DNA from: Flavobacterium frigoris PS1
Lineage (GTDB): Bacteria; Bacteroidota; Bacteroidia; Flavobacteriales; Flavobacteriaceae
NCBI RefSeq assembly: GCF_000252125.1
Contig: NZ_AHKF01000015.1
Span: forward strand, 62,001-126,000
Length of the DNA: 64,000 nt
Direction of reading: 5' to 3'
How positions within the stretch are numbered: position 1 is the first letter of the stretch; each line of letters begins with the position of its first letter. The translations under genes and the position numbers were made by a program. The notes under the pieces were generated by a model. That model was not told the DNA's origin, searched no databases, and saw nothing but the letters and a program-made list of their open reading frames with translations. Positions 32,655-43,150 of this stretch are shown in pieces.

Positions 32655-34916
32655 ATGGAACAAATTTATTTAGTAATGCTCGTTGTTTTGGGTATACTTG
32701 CAATAACAGATCTGGTAGTAGGAGTTAGTAATGATGCGGTAAATTTCCTAAATTCCGCAATAGGGTCTAAAGCGGTTTCTTTTCGTACTATTATGATTGT
32801 GGCCAGTTTAGGGGTTTTAGTGGGGGCATTATTCTCTAGTGGAATGATGGAAATTGCCAGAAGCGGTATTTTTGTTCCGGCGATGTTTAGTTTCAATGAT
32901 GTGATGATTATTTTTCTGTCCGTCATGATTGCAGACATCGTACTATTAGACTTTTATAACTCTTTTGGGATGCCGACTTCCACCACTGTATCAATAATTT
33001 TTGAACTTTTAGGTGCTGCATTCTGCCTTGCGCTTTATAAAATATACATGTCAGATGGTGATTTGAATACAATTGGCAATTATATTAATACTGAAAAAGC
33101 GACACAAATTGTCACCAGTATTCTTCTGTCTGTAGTGTTATCGTTTACTTTGGGTAGTTTTGTTCAGTATATTTCTCGTTTGATTTTTACTTTTCAATAC
33201 GAAAAAAGAATGAAGTATATCGGGTCACTCTTTGGGGGACTTGCCATTACAGCTATCAGCTTTTTTATCCTGATTAAAGGATTGAAAGGTGTTTCTTTTA
33301 TCAGTGCTTATACCCACTCGTGGATTAAAGAAAACCAATGGATAATTATTGGTGGAAACTTTGTCTTTTTTACCGTGCTTTCTCAAGTGTTAATGACCTT
33401 TTTTAAGGTTAATATTCTCCGAGTGATTATTATTATCGGAACCTTTGCATTGGCATTGGCTTTTGCCGGAAATGACTTGGTAAACTTCATCGGAGTTCCA
33501 ATTGCAGCATTCAATTCCTATCAAATTTTTAGTGGCTCTGGAGTATCAGGAGATGTTTTTATGATGGGAGCTTTGGCGGATGAAAATATCGTAGCGCCAT
33601 TCTACTTTTTAGTTTTTGCAGGATTAGTTATGGTAATAACGATTTGGACTTCTAAAAAAGCAAAAAGTGTTATTGAAACTGAAGTCAATTTGTCAAGGCA
33701 AGATGAAGGTTCTGAGCGTTTTTCATCGAACGCTTTGTCAAAATCTGTCGTGAGATCAAGTGTATATATGGGACAATGGTTGAATTATGTCTTGCCTAAA
33801 TCCATTCAATTAAGAATTGATAAACAATTTGAAAAGCCCGAATTAAAAGGGAAAAAGAAAAAAGATGAACCTGCTTTTGATATGATCCGTGCTGCAGTCA
33901 ATCTTATGGTTGCTAGTATCTTGATTTCTATTGGGACTTCATTAAAATTACCGCTATCTACTACTTATGTTACTTTTATGGTGGCTATGGGATCGTCATT
34001 TGCTGATAGAGCTTGGGATAGAGAAAGTGCCGTTTATCGAATAGCGGGTGTTTTTAATGTCATAGGAGGTTGGTTCTTCACAGCTATTATTGCTTTTATA
34101 TCGGCTTTTGTCATTGCTTTTTTATTAAAAGTAGGAGAGGTTTTTGCTTTTGTAGGACTTTTGGTTGCTTTGGGTATTATCTTATATCGAAGCGCAAAAA
34201 AATATACTAAAAAAGAGAAAGAAGTACAGGAATTGCTGCTTCTTAAACGGGAAGATATTGTGACGATTAATGAAGTTATTAATGAAAGTAGAACCCAGAT
34301 TTCAAGCGTTATCCATAGTACTAATGAAATTTACAGTGATGTAATTGATAATTTAGGGCTTCAGGATTTAGGCAAGCTTAAAGACAACAAAAAAGCCTTA
34401 AAGAAGCTGGAAAAAGAAGTTGATGAATTAAAGACGAATGTGTATTATTTCATCAAGAATCTGGATGAAACTTCTGTAGAAGCTAGTATGTTTTACATCA
34501 TGATTCTCGGCTATTTGCAGGATATGATCCAATCGCTAGTTCTTATCACTCAATACAGTTACAATCATATTGACAATAATCACAAACAGCTCAAATTCAA
34601 TCAGATTAGAGATCTTAAGAAGGTAGATAACGAGTTAATGGCTCTTTTTGATAAGATAGAAGTTATTTTTAAAGAGAGCACTTTTGATAACATTAGCAAT
34701 CTGATTGAAGGAAAAAATGAACTTTTAGATTTGGTATCCACGTTGATTCAAAAGCAAATTGGAAGAATTAGAACTGTTGAAACAAGTCCTAAAAATAGTA
34801 AATTATATTTTGCCTTGCTTTTAGAAACTAACGATTTAATCAAAGCAACGATGAGTTTACTGGAGTTATTCAATGAGTTTAATACTCATGCCAATTCAAA
34901 GGTTACGAAGATTTAG
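32655..34916 (+). CDS. Inorganic phosphate transporter (Pit/PHO4) fused to a PhoU-like domain
   Basis: Start at ATG 32655 (MEQIYLVMLVV); the TTG three codons earlier is less likely. Two PHO4 halves are visible: GVSNDAVNFLNSAIGSKAV with GMPTSTTVSIIFELLGAA, and GNDLVNFIGVPIAAF with LPLSTTYVTFMVAMG, the signature repeats of Pit carriers. From about residue 530 a roughly 210-residue soluble helical tail (INEVINESRTQISSVI to LLELFNEF) resembles PhoU/Pit-accessory (DUF47) proteins. The 753-residue total exceeds plain Pit proteins (about 500). It is the low-affinity partner to Pst, with its own transcript. Confidence 0.9.
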   Translation: MEQIYLVMLVVLGILAITDLVVGVSNDAVNFLNSAIGSKAVSFRTIMIVASLGVLVGALFSSGMMEIARSGIFVPAMFSFNDVMIIFLSVMIADIVLLDFYNSFGMPTSTTVSIIFELLGAAFCLALYKIYMSDGDLNTIGNYINTEKATQIVTSILLSVVLSFTLGSFVQYISRLIFTFQYEKRMKYIGSLFGGLAITAISFFILIKGLKGVSFISAYTHSWIKENQWIIIGGNFVFFTVLSQVLMTFFKVNILRVIIIIGTFALALAFAGNDLVNFIGVPIAAFNSYQIFSGSGVSGDVFMMGALADENIVAPFYFLVFAGLVMVITIWTSKKAKSVIETEVNLSRQDEGSERFSSNALSKSVVRSSVYMGQWLNYVLPKSIQLRIDKQFEKPELKGKKKKDEPAFDMIRAAVNLMVASILISIGTSLKLPLSTTYVTFMVAMGSSFADRAWDRESAVYRIAGVFNVIGGWFFTAIIAFISAFVIAFLLKVGEVFAFVGLLVALGIILYRSAKKYTKKEKEVQELLLLKREDIVTINEVINESRTQISSVIHSTNEIYSDVIDNLGLQDLGKLKDNKKALKKLEKEVDELKTNVYYFIKNLDETSVEASMFYIMILGYLQDMIQSLVLITQYSYNHIDNNHKQLKFNQIRDLKKVDNELMALFDKIEVIFKESTFDNISNLIEGKNELLDLVSTLIQKQIGRIRTVETSPKNSKLYFALLLETNDLIKATMSLLELFNEFNTHANSKVTKI

Positions 34917-34934
34917 TTGAAGTTTTGTCTGTAG

Positions 34935-34986
34935 TAAATAAACGGCCCAAGCCCATTCCTATGAATGAGTTTGGGCTGTTTATTTA
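34935..34986. terminator. Bidirectional terminator between pit and glycosyltransferase
   Basis: TAAATAAAC-GGCCCAA-G-CCATTC pairs with GAATG-TTGGGC-GTTTATTTA in a long imperfect hairpin between two convergent genes. Confidence 0.75.
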
Positions 34987-35019
34987 TAGAAAACATCAAA
35001 AATATTAATTGATAGTGCT

Positions 35020-36093
35020 TTACGGTTTGAAAACGCTAAATAGATTTGTCCAGTCAATCGAAGTGTTGAAATAATGTAATCCAGCATAAGAATCGACTTC
35101 TGATAAATTTTCAATGGTAAAGCTATCTTGATCTGCATAAGGAACTAAGCCTTCTTTTTTTAGTTTTTTTGCTAAATAGACTTGTTCGTACTGCCCCGGC
35201 GTGGGGATGAAAAAGGCTTTTTTTTCCAGTTTTACTAAATCCATAATAGTGGTGTATCCAGACCTACATAAGATAATTTCACTTTCGTTAAATGTTTGCT
35301 CTAGTTGGCGGCTGCTCATAAAATTATAATAACTAACAGTATCAATTTGTTCTTTTATTTGATTTGACTCGACCACTCCTTTTATAAAAACTACATTGCC
35401 TTTGAATCTTTGAATTTCAGTTTTTAGTTTTTCTTCCAATATTCCACGTTGGGGTTCGGGTCCTGAAAGTATGATCATTAGGTCATATTTTTTTTGCACG
35501 TCTTTTTTATGCATTCGGCTTAAAGGACCAATATAATTCACTTTAAGAGAATCGTTTTTTATATGACTTAATTCTCCGGCTAAATTTGGAGTGGTTGCAA
35601 CATCTGGAACCCAACATTCTAAATGTTTTTTTATAATATTTTGATGCAATTTAGTAGTCAGCCAGGTAGTGTTTCCTGTCATCACTTGTAATTGATGCGT
35701 CACAAATACAGAAGGGATTTTTTTACTAAAAACCCCCAGTCTATTATCCGATATAATTCCGTCTATCTCATATTGAGTTATCCATGTTTTTACTAGTTTT
35801 TGCTCGTCTAGAATCGCCGTAATCATTTTTGGTAAGTTTTGTATCAATTTCCATTTGAAATTTTTACCGTTTTTGGGATACTTTATTTGATAGGATGGCA
35901 GTTCTAGATATTTTAAATAAGGAAATTCTTTTCGTAGTAATTCAAGCGCAATACCATCTGATGCGATTATAGGAATGTAATTGTTTTCTTGTAATGCTTT
36001 AATAATAGGAATGCAACGAGTTGCATGTCCTAGCCCCCAGTTCATGGGCGCAATCAAAATAGTTCTAGTGTCGTGGTTTGCGTCGTTAAACAT
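35020..36093 (-). CDS. Glycosyltransferase of the MurG-like GT-B fold
   Basis: I start at ATG 36091-36093 (MFNDANHDTRTILIAPMNWG); the longer frame adds an unlikely cysteine-rich leader. The 357 residues have the N-terminal GLGHATRCIPIIKAL motif (about 18-32) of GT28/MurG-like nucleotide-sugar transferases and a C-terminal donor site SEIILCRSGYTTIMDLVKLEKKAFFIPTPGQ-like segment (I split it as RSGYTTIMDL and FIPTPGQYEQ). The acceptor is unknown; a lipid or surface glycan is likely. It follows the giant outer-membrane protein gene after 112 bp. Confidence 0.82.
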   Translation of the reverse strand: MFNDANHDTRTILIAPMNWGLGHATRCIPIIKALQENNYIPIIASDGIALELLRKEFPYLKYLELPSYQIKYPKNGKNFKWKLIQNLPKMITAILDEQKLVKTWITQYEIDGIISDNRLGVFSKKIPSVFVTHQLQVMTGNTTWLTTKLHQNIIKKHLECWVPDVATTPNLAGELSHIKNDSLKVNYIGPLSRMHKKDVQKKYDLMIILSGPEPQRGILEEKLKTEIQRFKGNVVFIKGVVESNQIKEQIDTVSYYNFMSSRQLEQTFNESEIILCRSGYTTIMDLVKLEKKAFFIPTPGQYEQVYLAKKLKKEGLVPYADQDSFTIENLSEVDSYAGLHYFNTSIDWTNLFSVFKP

Positions 36094-36205
36094 AGATTGG
36101 GCTTTTTTATGCAAGTTACGCAAACAATAGATTTGTAAATATACAGGCTGGATTATCAAAGTATTAAGTTATTATTCCATAATGTGAGTAGAAGAGTGGA
36201 TTGTT

Positions 36206-39200
36206 TTAAAAATAAGCTCTCAATTGTATGTTTCCTGTATGAATGGTTTGACTTGATTCACTCTTCCGCCCTTGATAATTTAAGTTAATGTCAAGAAATT
36301 GGGTGATGTTCTTCTGAAGGAGTATTCTCCATGTTATATTTTGACCTGTTTGCAGCCCTTCCAGCATTTGAAAGCCTACGGATGAGTACTCATTGCCATT
36401 GAATTTGTTTTGATAAAAGGAAACTTCTCCATTCATGGTTAACTTGTTTTCGCCAGCATAAGTAAATGATGTTCCAAAACGGTTTTGTAGTAAGGTTTCG
36501 AATTCACCTATTTTGTTTTCTTTATTTTGTAGTTCATAAAAGAGATCCCAACTTGTGTTTTTTGAAAATAAGTAACTGATTTTTGGAGCTAATTGATAGC
36601 CTTTTAAAGTGTAGTTTTTTTCAGCGAAGTTTTCAGATAGGATAGACGTTTGTATTGTTTTTGCAAAAAGACCAAACAGCCAACTTTTCCTGTATAAATG
36701 GGAGTATTGAATTTGATGGGAACTGTTATCCGATTCTTGGGAGCCTATAGAAAGCAAGTTTTTGGTCTTGTTTTCCAAATAAGAATAGGTGACAGAATGG
36801 TCTTGTTTTCCTCGATTGTAGAACAAGCTATTTCTAAAACTAGAGCTCAAACCCAAAATATTCTCCTTTGAGGAAGCGAAAGGATTCAGTTCGAAGTTGT
36901 TTCCTTCGTTTTTAGTTTTTCGATCAATGATAAAGGAAGTCTGATTATAAAAAAATGATGCCGCTTTTCTAAATCCAGTTTCATTTTGCCATTGATTAGG
37001 GTTTAAAATTAACGATTGAGAGAATTTAGTTTGATGGGTTTTTATATAAACCCGATTGGGTAAATAGATTCTAATGAATGTGGCTTGATCGATAAATGGA
37101 GCCACTTCAAATTCTTGTAGTTCCTGAATCCCATTGTCATTGTAGTCATTCCAAGTGTAAACTCCTTGTCCGGCCGGAACCTCTAGGTAAGTAAATTCTT
37201 GTTGTGCTAGCGTTCCTGAATTAGTTTCGTAGGCAGTTGTCGCTTGAATCAACTGATTGAAGAAACGGTCGTTGTATACAATTCTGGAATTTAGAGTAGG
37301 TTCTTTCTTCTTTGTAGAGTCAGTAAAATTCAGAACTCTATAATTGGCATAAATGGACAAGTCGCTTTTATTCGTTTGGATTAATTTTGATCTCAAAAAG
37401 TAGGCTTGAGAACTGTTCACTTTTTGCAATAAACCATTCTGTATGCTGTCGTTGTTTCTTTTCAAAAATCCGAGTTCGACAAATACCTTTGTGCTGTCAC
37501 CTCGGCCTGTAAAAAAACCATATTCGGAAAAGCGTTGACTTAAATCTGAAAACTGTTTTGTCGATTTATTTTTCTCCTGGTTGTCTTCAAAGCGCTGGCT
37601 GGTACCAATCCAGTTTTTATCAAAATGATACCGGATTTGAGATTCATTCCTAATGAATTTGGAAGAAGTTACTGTACCATCACTTTTTAAGTAGCTTCCT
37701 TTATTTTTAAATAACCAGTTTTTCGTATTATAGTTACCATTTAAGATATGTCTATTACCAGAAAAACTATCTGAAAAAGCCAATTTTTCAAATTGGTATG
37801 TTATCAATCCTTTATTTGAAGAATCAATTCCTTTGTTCAAATTAAAGTTAAGTCCCGACACTAATAAACTTTGATTTCCACTTGCCGTTGTCGCCAGATT
37901 CCAGTCTCTGTTAAATTCGATGGTATAAAAGCGTTCTATGGAGCTGAATTCTTGTTGAGTAAATTGGTAATTAGCAAATGCGTCAACATTCCATTTTGCA
38001 GAAAAAAGGCGCTGACTTATATTTAGTTTTCCGCTTAAACCCTGGTTATCGGAGTCGTCACTATTCGAAAAAAGATTTTTATCGTTATTACTGACTGCTA
38101 TTTCAAAATCAATTGTTGATTTTTCTGAGGGTTTATAATTTCCCAAAAATGTGGCGACTTGAATTTTTGTAGGGGATACCAGTTGGATAATTGGTTCGTA
38201 ATCCCCTTGTGGAATAGCATTAATAGGACTGACGTATTCATATATCCGAGTGATTGCTGAAGCGTTCGTTAACACGTAATTTCCTTTTTTGGCGCCAATT
38301 AAACTAAATCTAACATTGAACAATTCTTGCTCTGAGTCATTTGAATATTCAAAAACTTCAAGTCCGTTAATAATAGTTTTTCTATATAGCACTTTGTTGT
38401 CAGAATAGGAATCCAAGTATGCTGATGGCGCCACCATCAATTCTGGATTATCACCCGAGGCCACTAATATTTGCGCTTGTTCTTCTGTAAGGTTTTGTTG
38501 TAGTGGTTGGTTTTTGATGTCATTTTCAGAATATAAATAACTACCAAAACTCCATTTCTCATTTTTGTGCGTAACTCCGGCATAGGTTACAAATCGGGTG
38601 TAATTTCTATCAGAGTATTGGTATTCTATCGCAATTCGCATTTCAGAAGTAATCGTAAACAAAGGTGTAAATGTAATTTCCCCAGCATTGTAGTCAATAG
38701 TATAATCGTTGTTTTCTCCTCTTTTTAAAAGGAGTCCATTTACATAAACGCGCTCAGAACCGGATATCACAAGGACATACAATTCTCCATTTGTTCCTTT
38801 TAACTTGTAGGGACCTTGGCTACCTTCAATACCTATAAAATTACTCTTGGCGTATTGGCCTTTTACCAAAGCAGCCGATGCAAAGACATTAGTTTTGTTT
38901 TTATTAGTTCCAAAAGTGAAATTGGCGGAAATTCCTTGTACTTTTTTATTGAAATTTAGAAATTGAGTTTTGTGATTTTCAAGAAATACATCTCCCGCCC
39001 GTAGATTCCATTTGTCGCTGTAAAGTTCCATGAACACATTATCAAACTGGTCTAGTTTTTGGGAATATCCTCCATCTTGTAATGGAATATTGCTGTCTTG
39101 TAAAGACGCTCGTAAACTCACTTTGTCGGATAGTTTTCCCGTAATCTGCAAATCAAGATTGGAATTTAAAACCGTGTTTTGGTTATTACCTATCGTAACG

Positions 39201-39637
39201 CCACGGGTAATGCTCCCCGAAGTGCTTAGTCCATCAAACGGAATATTTTTTTGTGTGGGATTCGGGTCAATTCGATAGATTTTCTCGTCATTGATGTCAT
39301 TAGTGACGATTCGGCTAGGGTCGTAAGTTTGATATTTTTTCGTTAGAAAATCGGGATATTTTAAGTATTGTACCGTTATCGAATCTAAGTCTATGGGAAA
39401 ATTTTCGTTTAGAAATAATGTTCCATTTTGAAAATTAACAGTATAGTGAGCAGGGTCAATAGTTGTGTCTTTGGCGTCAAGCAACTTAAAAAAACTCGAG
39501 TTGAGGCTTTCGTTTTCAAGATGAATACTGTCTTTAGAAACAGGGATTTTTTTTGTTTTGTATAATGATTTATTTTCCTGGGCTTGTAACCCAGAAAAAT
39601 AAATAATCATTACTAATAGCAATACTTTTTTTAACAT
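36206..39637 (-). CDS. Very large outer-membrane beta-barrel protein, unknown function
   Basis: 1143 residues with signal peptide (MLKKVLLLVMIIYFSGLQAQ). An N-terminal soluble part (to about 130) is followed by an ITGKLSDKVSLRASLQDSN-type strand pair and then some 900 residues of alternating strands with many aromatic and Asn/Ser residues, ending in a terminal strand IQLRAYF typical of an outer-membrane barrel. A GYEVEYxYSDRNYTRF-like and VYVNGLLLKRGENNDYTIDY segment is repeated in several Bacteroidota surface proteins of unknown role. I do not recognise a named family; no SprA or TonB plug is seen. Confidence 0.75.
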   Translation of the reverse strand: MLKKVLLLVMIIYFSGLQAQENKSLYKTKKIPVSKDSIHLENESLNSSFFKLLDAKDTTIDPAHYTVNFQNGTLFLNENFPIDLDSITVQYLKYPDFLTKKYQTYDPSRIVTNDINDEKIYRIDPNPTQKNIPFDGLSTSGSITRGVTIGNNQNTVLNSNLDLQITGKLSDKVSLRASLQDSNIPLQDGGYSQKLDQFDNVFMELYSDKWNLRAGDVFLENHKTQFLNFNKKVQGISANFTFGTNKNKTNVFASAALVKGQYAKSNFIGIEGSQGPYKLKGTNGELYVLVISGSERVYVNGLLLKRGENNDYTIDYNAGEITFTPLFTITSEMRIAIEYQYSDRNYTRFVTYAGVTHKNEKWSFGSYLYSENDIKNQPLQQNLTEEQAQILVASGDNPELMVAPSAYLDSYSDNKVLYRKTIINGLEVFEYSNDSEQELFNVRFSLIGAKKGNYVLTNASAITRIYEYVSPINAIPQGDYEPIIQLVSPTKIQVATFLGNYKPSEKSTIDFEIAVSNNDKNLFSNSDDSDNQGLSGKLNISQRLFSAKWNVDAFANYQFTQQEFSSIERFYTIEFNRDWNLATTASGNQSLLVSGLNFNLNKGIDSSNKGLITYQFEKLAFSDSFSGNRHILNGNYNTKNWLFKNKGSYLKSDGTVTSSKFIRNESQIRYHFDKNWIGTSQRFEDNQEKNKSTKQFSDLSQRFSEYGFFTGRGDSTKVFVELGFLKRNNDSIQNGLLQKVNSSQAYFLRSKLIQTNKSDLSIYANYRVLNFTDSTKKKEPTLNSRIVYNDRFFNQLIQATTAYETNSGTLAQQEFTYLEVPAGQGVYTWNDYNDNGIQELQEFEVAPFIDQATFIRIYLPNRVYIKTHQTKFSQSLILNPNQWQNETGFRKAASFFYNQTSFIIDRKTKNEGNNFELNPFASSKENILGLSSSFRNSLFYNRGKQDHSVTYSYLENKTKNLLSIGSQESDNSSHQIQYSHLYRKSWLFGLFAKTIQTSILSENFAEKNYTLKGYQLAPKISYLFSKNTSWDLFYELQNKENKIGEFETLLQNRFGTSFTYAGENKLTMNGEVSFYQNKFNGNEYSSVGFQMLEGLQTGQNITWRILLQKNITQFLDINLNYQGRKSESSQTIHTGNIQLRAYF

Positions 39638-39719
39638 AAAGAAAATAACGTCTATGTTTCAAAAGTAGTGTATTCTACATTATTGTGGGCGTTTGTGATG
39701 CAATAACGATTAAAGTTTA

Positions 39720-40979
39720 TTATTTATCATCACTAGTTACAATTTGCATGGTTTCTGTACTCACTTGTTTTAGTATCACTTTTTTACCTTGTTCAACTGT
39801 TTGTGTGGCCATGTCGTCAAAATGTCTAATGGTGTATAAAGTAACATTTTCGCTAAAATCAACTTTGAATTTTTTTGACAATATAGTGTTCAAACTTTTA
39901 AAATTGTCAAATTTATCCTCTACACATACTGAAAAACTAATTGCGGTATTTTGAATCAAGTTTACCTTAAGCTTGAATTGGTGAAATAAAGCGAAGATTT
40001 CGCTTATGTTTTCCTCCATGATGAAAGAGAAGTCAATTGATGAAAGAGAAATTAGCAATTGGTTTCTTTTAACAATAAAGCAAGGTAAGAAAGGCTCTAA
40101 CGCAACACCTTTAGAAACGCTTGTTCCTTTTAGTAAAGGGTTAATGAAAGATTTCACATACAATGGAATTTCTTTTTTTTGTAAAGGCTGTAATGTTTTT
40201 GGATGAATTACTGTTGCACCATAAAACGCTAATTCTATCGCTTCACGATAAGAAATCTGATTTAGTAAACTCGCATTTTCAAAATACCTTGGGTCAGCAT
40301 TCATAACTCCGGGAACATCTTTCCAGATAGTTACACTTTCAGCATTTAAGCAATAAGCAAAAATAGCAGCAGTATAATCAGAACCTTCACGGCCTAATGT
40401 AGTGGTGAAATTATTTTCATCAGAACCCAAGAATCCTTGAGTAACGTTTAAAATTTTTCTTTTTACATTTTTGGAGATGTTTTTTTGAGTTGATACCCAA
40501 TCCACTTCTGCATCCCTATAGTTTGAATTCGTTTTAATAAAATTGCGAACATCGATCCATTGTGTTTGGATGCCCATAAAATTCATGTAATGACTCAATA
40601 TAGTGGTAGAGATCAATTCTCCAAAACTGACTATCTGATCGTAAACAAAATTATAGTTTGGTGATTTGTTATGGGTTAAAAAATATTCTAAATCTGAAAA
40701 AAGGGACTTCACCGCAACGAAAACTTCATTTTTGTCGTTTTCGAATAGATCTAATAGGATTTGGTTATGATATTTTTTTACTTCCTGTACAGATGATTGC
40801 AATGCGGATGATTTGTCAAAATAGTCTTTTATGACCACTTCAAGGGCATTTGTTGTCTTTCCCATAGCGGAAACTACCAACAGTACATCCTCAAAACCTA
40901 CTTTTTGTAAAACGTCATAAACGTTTCTGATCCCTTCGGCATCTTTTACAGATGCACCTCCAAATTTGAATACTCTCAT
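39720..40979 (-). CDS. Aspartate kinase
   Basis: First enzyme of the aspartate family pathway (Lys, Thr, Met, diaminopimelate). The 419-residue protein starts MRVFKFGGASVKDAEG with the kinase Lys-Phe-Gly-Gly motif, followed by FGELISTTIL and TTLGREGSDYTAAIFAYCL (substrate and ATP site) and ends in an ACT-like regulatory half. It lacks a homoserine dehydrogenase domain, so it is monofunctional. Which isozyme it is (lysC or a metL/thrA-type) cannot be told. It sits alone between a GNAT gene and the outer-membrane protein. Confidence 0.92.
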   Translation of the reverse strand: MRVFKFGGASVKDAEGIRNVYDVLQKVGFEDVLLVVSAMGKTTNALEVVIKDYFDKSSALQSSVQEVKKYHNQILLDLFENDKNEVFVAVKSLFSDLEYFLTHNKSPNYNFVYDQIVSFGELISTTILSHYMNFMGIQTQWIDVRNFIKTNSNYRDAEVDWVSTQKNISKNVKRKILNVTQGFLGSDENNFTTTLGREGSDYTAAIFAYCLNAESVTIWKDVPGVMNADPRYFENASLLNQISYREAIELAFYGATVIHPKTLQPLQKKEIPLYVKSFINPLLKGTSVSKGVALEPFLPCFIVKRNQLLISLSSIDFSFIMEENISEIFALFHQFKLKVNLIQNTAISFSVCVEDKFDNFKSLNTILSKKFKVDFSENVTLYTIRHFDDMATQTVEQGKKVILKQVSTETMQIVTSDDK

Positions 40980-41006
40980 ATTTTTTTAACAAATAATTTT
41001 GTAACT

Positions 41007-41486
41007 TTATTTCAATCTATTATCGACAAAGTAATTAATTCCCTCCTCGTCCATTTGTGCCAGATACCAGTCTTTTAGGACTTTTGCGCCTGATTTTTCA
41101 TAAAATTCAATTGCGGGGGTATTCCAGTCAAGAACATGCCAATCAATTCTGCGTACATTGTCTTTCTTGCCTTGTTTGATGATCTCAGAATACAAAGCGT
41201 AACCTAATCCAGTACCTCGCATCTTATCTTTGACCACTAAATCTTCTAAATGGATTATTTTCCCTTTCCAAGTGGAGTAGCGGTAATAATACAATGCAAT
41301 TCCTACAATCTCTGATTCTACTTCCGCAACAAAAACATGAAATAATGGATTAGGACCAAAACCATCACGGATCAAATCATCTACCGTTATTAAAACCGCA
41401 TCTGGTTCTTTTTCATAATCTGCCAGTTCTTGAATCAGTTCCAAAACGGCGTTCATGTCTTCCGATTTTCCTCTTCTAATATTCAT
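41007..41486 (-). CDS. GNAT family N-acetyltransferase
   Basis: A 159-residue acetyltransferase. The acetyl-CoA loop is in [20 protein letters not shown] (RGTGLG, near 91-96) and the final helix-strand is [16 protein letters not shown]. This resembles the diamine/spermidine acetyltransferase-like branch (IHLEDLVV motif), but the substrate is not predictable. It lies 27 bp upstream of aspartate kinase on the same strand, probably co-transcribed. Confidence 0.9.
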   Translation of the reverse strand: MNIRRGKSEDMNAVLELIQELADYEKEPDAVLITVDDLIRDGFGPNPLFHVFVAEVESEIVGIALYYYRYSTWKGKIIHLEDLVVKDKMRGTGLGYALYSEIIKQGKKDNVRRIDWHVLDWNTPAIEFYEKSGAKVLKDWYLAQMDEEGINYFVDNRLK

Positions 41487-41654
41487 ATAATCTAATTTTA
41501 AAGGTTTAGATGCCCAAAATAAGCTTTTTCAACTCCTAATTTAGCTGTTTTATCAGCAAATATACAATACTGATAAACTAAGTAAATTTTATTCAAATCA
41601 TTTTCACAAAATAAGCGATATTTGTGACCTTAAACTAACTACAACGATGTCGTA

Positions 41655-42674
41655 ATGGAAGAACGCAACAAGACCTTAGGGGAATTTATCATTGAAAACC
41701 AAAATGCCTTTCAATATTCGTCAGGCGAATTATCCCGAATTATCAACTCAATCCGATTGGCAGCTAAGGTTGTTAATTATAAAGTAAACAAAGCTGGACT
41801 GGTGGATATAGTGGGAGCAGCAGGCGAACAAAACATTCAGGGAGAGGACCAACAAAAATTGGATGTCTATGCTAATGAGGTTTTTATTCAAACCCTAATA
41901 AACCGTGAAATTGTATGTGGAATAGCTTCTGAGGAAAATGACGAATTTATAACTGTTGAAGGAAGCGATAATAGCCATAATAACAAGTATGTGGTTTTGA
42001 TGGATCCGCTGGACGGTTCGTCTAATATTGACGTAAACGTTTCTGTGGGAACTATATTCTCTGTTTATAGAAGAATAACTCCAATAGGAACTCCGGTAAC
42101 AATAGAGGATTTCTTACAGCCCGGAACAAACCAAGTTGCTGCGGGATATGTTATCTACGGTACATCTACGATGATTGTTTATACAACAGGTCATGGAGTA
42201 AATGGTTTTACATTAAATCCAGCAATTGGAACCTTTTATTTGTCACACCCAAGCATGCAATTTTCTGAAGACGGAAATATTTATTCTATTAATGAGGGGA
42301 ATTATGTTCATTTTCCTCAGGGTGTTAAAAACTATCTTAAGTATTGCCAATCAGAAGAAGGCGACAGGCCGTATACATCTCGTTACATAGGAAGTCTGGT
42401 TTCAGATATTCATAGAAACATGATAAAAGGGGGGATTTATATATATCCAACTAGTTCTAAAGCACCAAAAGGGAAGTTACGACTGTTATACGAATGTAAT
42501 CCAATGGCATTTATTGTAGAACAGGCCGGAGGAAAAGCCTCTGATGGTTTTGGGAGAATAATGGAAATTCAACCAACCGAATTACACGAACGTGTTCCGT
42601 TTTTCTGTGGAAGTTATAATATGGTTGAAAAAGCAGAAGAGTTTATGCACGATGCGAAATTAAGCAAGTACTAA
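41655..42674 (+). CDS. fbp: Fructose-1,6-bisphosphatase, class I
   Basis: Gluconeogenic phosphatase converting fructose 1,6-bisphosphate to fructose 6-phosphate. The 339 residues show the metal site [21 protein letters not shown] and the substrate-binding [22 protein letters not shown] region split over about 250-275, with the final Arg-Leu-Leu-Tyr-Glu-Cys-Asn-Pro segment. All class I landmarks are intact. Divergent from the GNAT/aspartate kinase pair. Confidence 0.97.
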   Translation: MEERNKTLGEFIIENQNAFQYSSGELSRIINSIRLAAKVVNYKVNKAGLVDIVGAAGEQNIQGEDQQKLDVYANEVFIQTLINREIVCGIASEENDEFITVEGSDNSHNNKYVVLMDPLDGSSNIDVNVSVGTIFSVYRRITPIGTPVTIEDFLQPGTNQVAAGYVIYGTSTMIVYTTGHGVNGFTLNPAIGTFYLSHPSMQFSEDGNIYSINEGNYVHFPQGVKNYLKYCQSEEGDRPYTSRYIGSLVSDIHRNMIKGGIYIYPTSSKAPKGKLRLLYECNPMAFIVEQAGGKASDGFGRIMEIQPTELHERVPFFCGSYNMVEKAEEFMHDAKLSKY

Positions 42675-42678
42675 AAAT

Positions 42679-42710
42679 AAAAACGCCCTAACAAAATTAG
42701 GGCGTTTTTT
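42679..42710. terminator. Bidirectional terminator between fbp and TerB-like gene
   Basis: AAAAACGCCCTAA (42679-42691) pairs perfectly with TTAGGGCGTTTTT (42697-42709) around a five-base loop. Confidence 0.9.
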
Positions 42711-42721
42711 ATATACTTATT

Positions 42722-43150
42722 TTATTCGTGTTTTTGCATTTCTGTAAGGAAGTCGTCTAAGTCTGCTTTTTTGTCTACCAAAGATAATGCTGTGGCAACA
42801 ATAAGGTCTACGTTTTCAGTAGTGAATCCAATACCTAAGCTAAGTTTCTTTAGCATTACTTCTTGATTGTCTCCCAATACGTGATCAACATTCACTATTC
42901 GTGCCAGATCATATAAACGCTCTAATCGTTGCGCGTATAAGTAAGGAGGGTTGATTGGGTATTTCGAAGGGTTCTCTAAAATTTCGGCATATTCTGCTTG
43001 CGAAATTTCCAGTCGAATCGCTAATTTGTCTAAAAATTCTTTTTCTTCCGGGGCAAAAACCCCGTCTGCTAATGCTAATCTTACAATGGAAGAAAAGTGA
43101 CCTTTATTTCTTTGTTTGAATTCGCTATCAAATAAATCTGAAAATGACAT
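42722..43150 (-). CDS. TerB-like (tellurite resistance) helical protein
   Basis: Start set at ATG 43148-43150 (MSFSDLFDSEFKQRNKGHF). The 142 residues form a TerB-like helical bundle: LALADGVFAPEEKEFLDKLAIRLEIS carries the conserved acidic helix pair of the family, which binds metal in some members. The rest is helical with an acidic C-terminus. Role is not established; in Flavobacteria such genes are often called TerB family. No partner ter genes are nearby. Confidence 0.8.
   Translation of the reverse strand: MSFSDLFDSEFKQRNKGHFSSIVRLALADGVFAPEEKEFLDKLAIRLEISQAEYAEILENPSKYPINPPYLYAQRLERLYDLARIVNVDHVLGDNQEVMLKKLSLGIGFTTENVDLIVATALSLVDKKADLDDFLTEMQKHE

Noticed and set aside
36094..36159. Longer N-terminus of the glycosyltransferase
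   Set aside because: Leader has an odd Cys/Leu composition; the ATG at 36093 precedes the conserved start.
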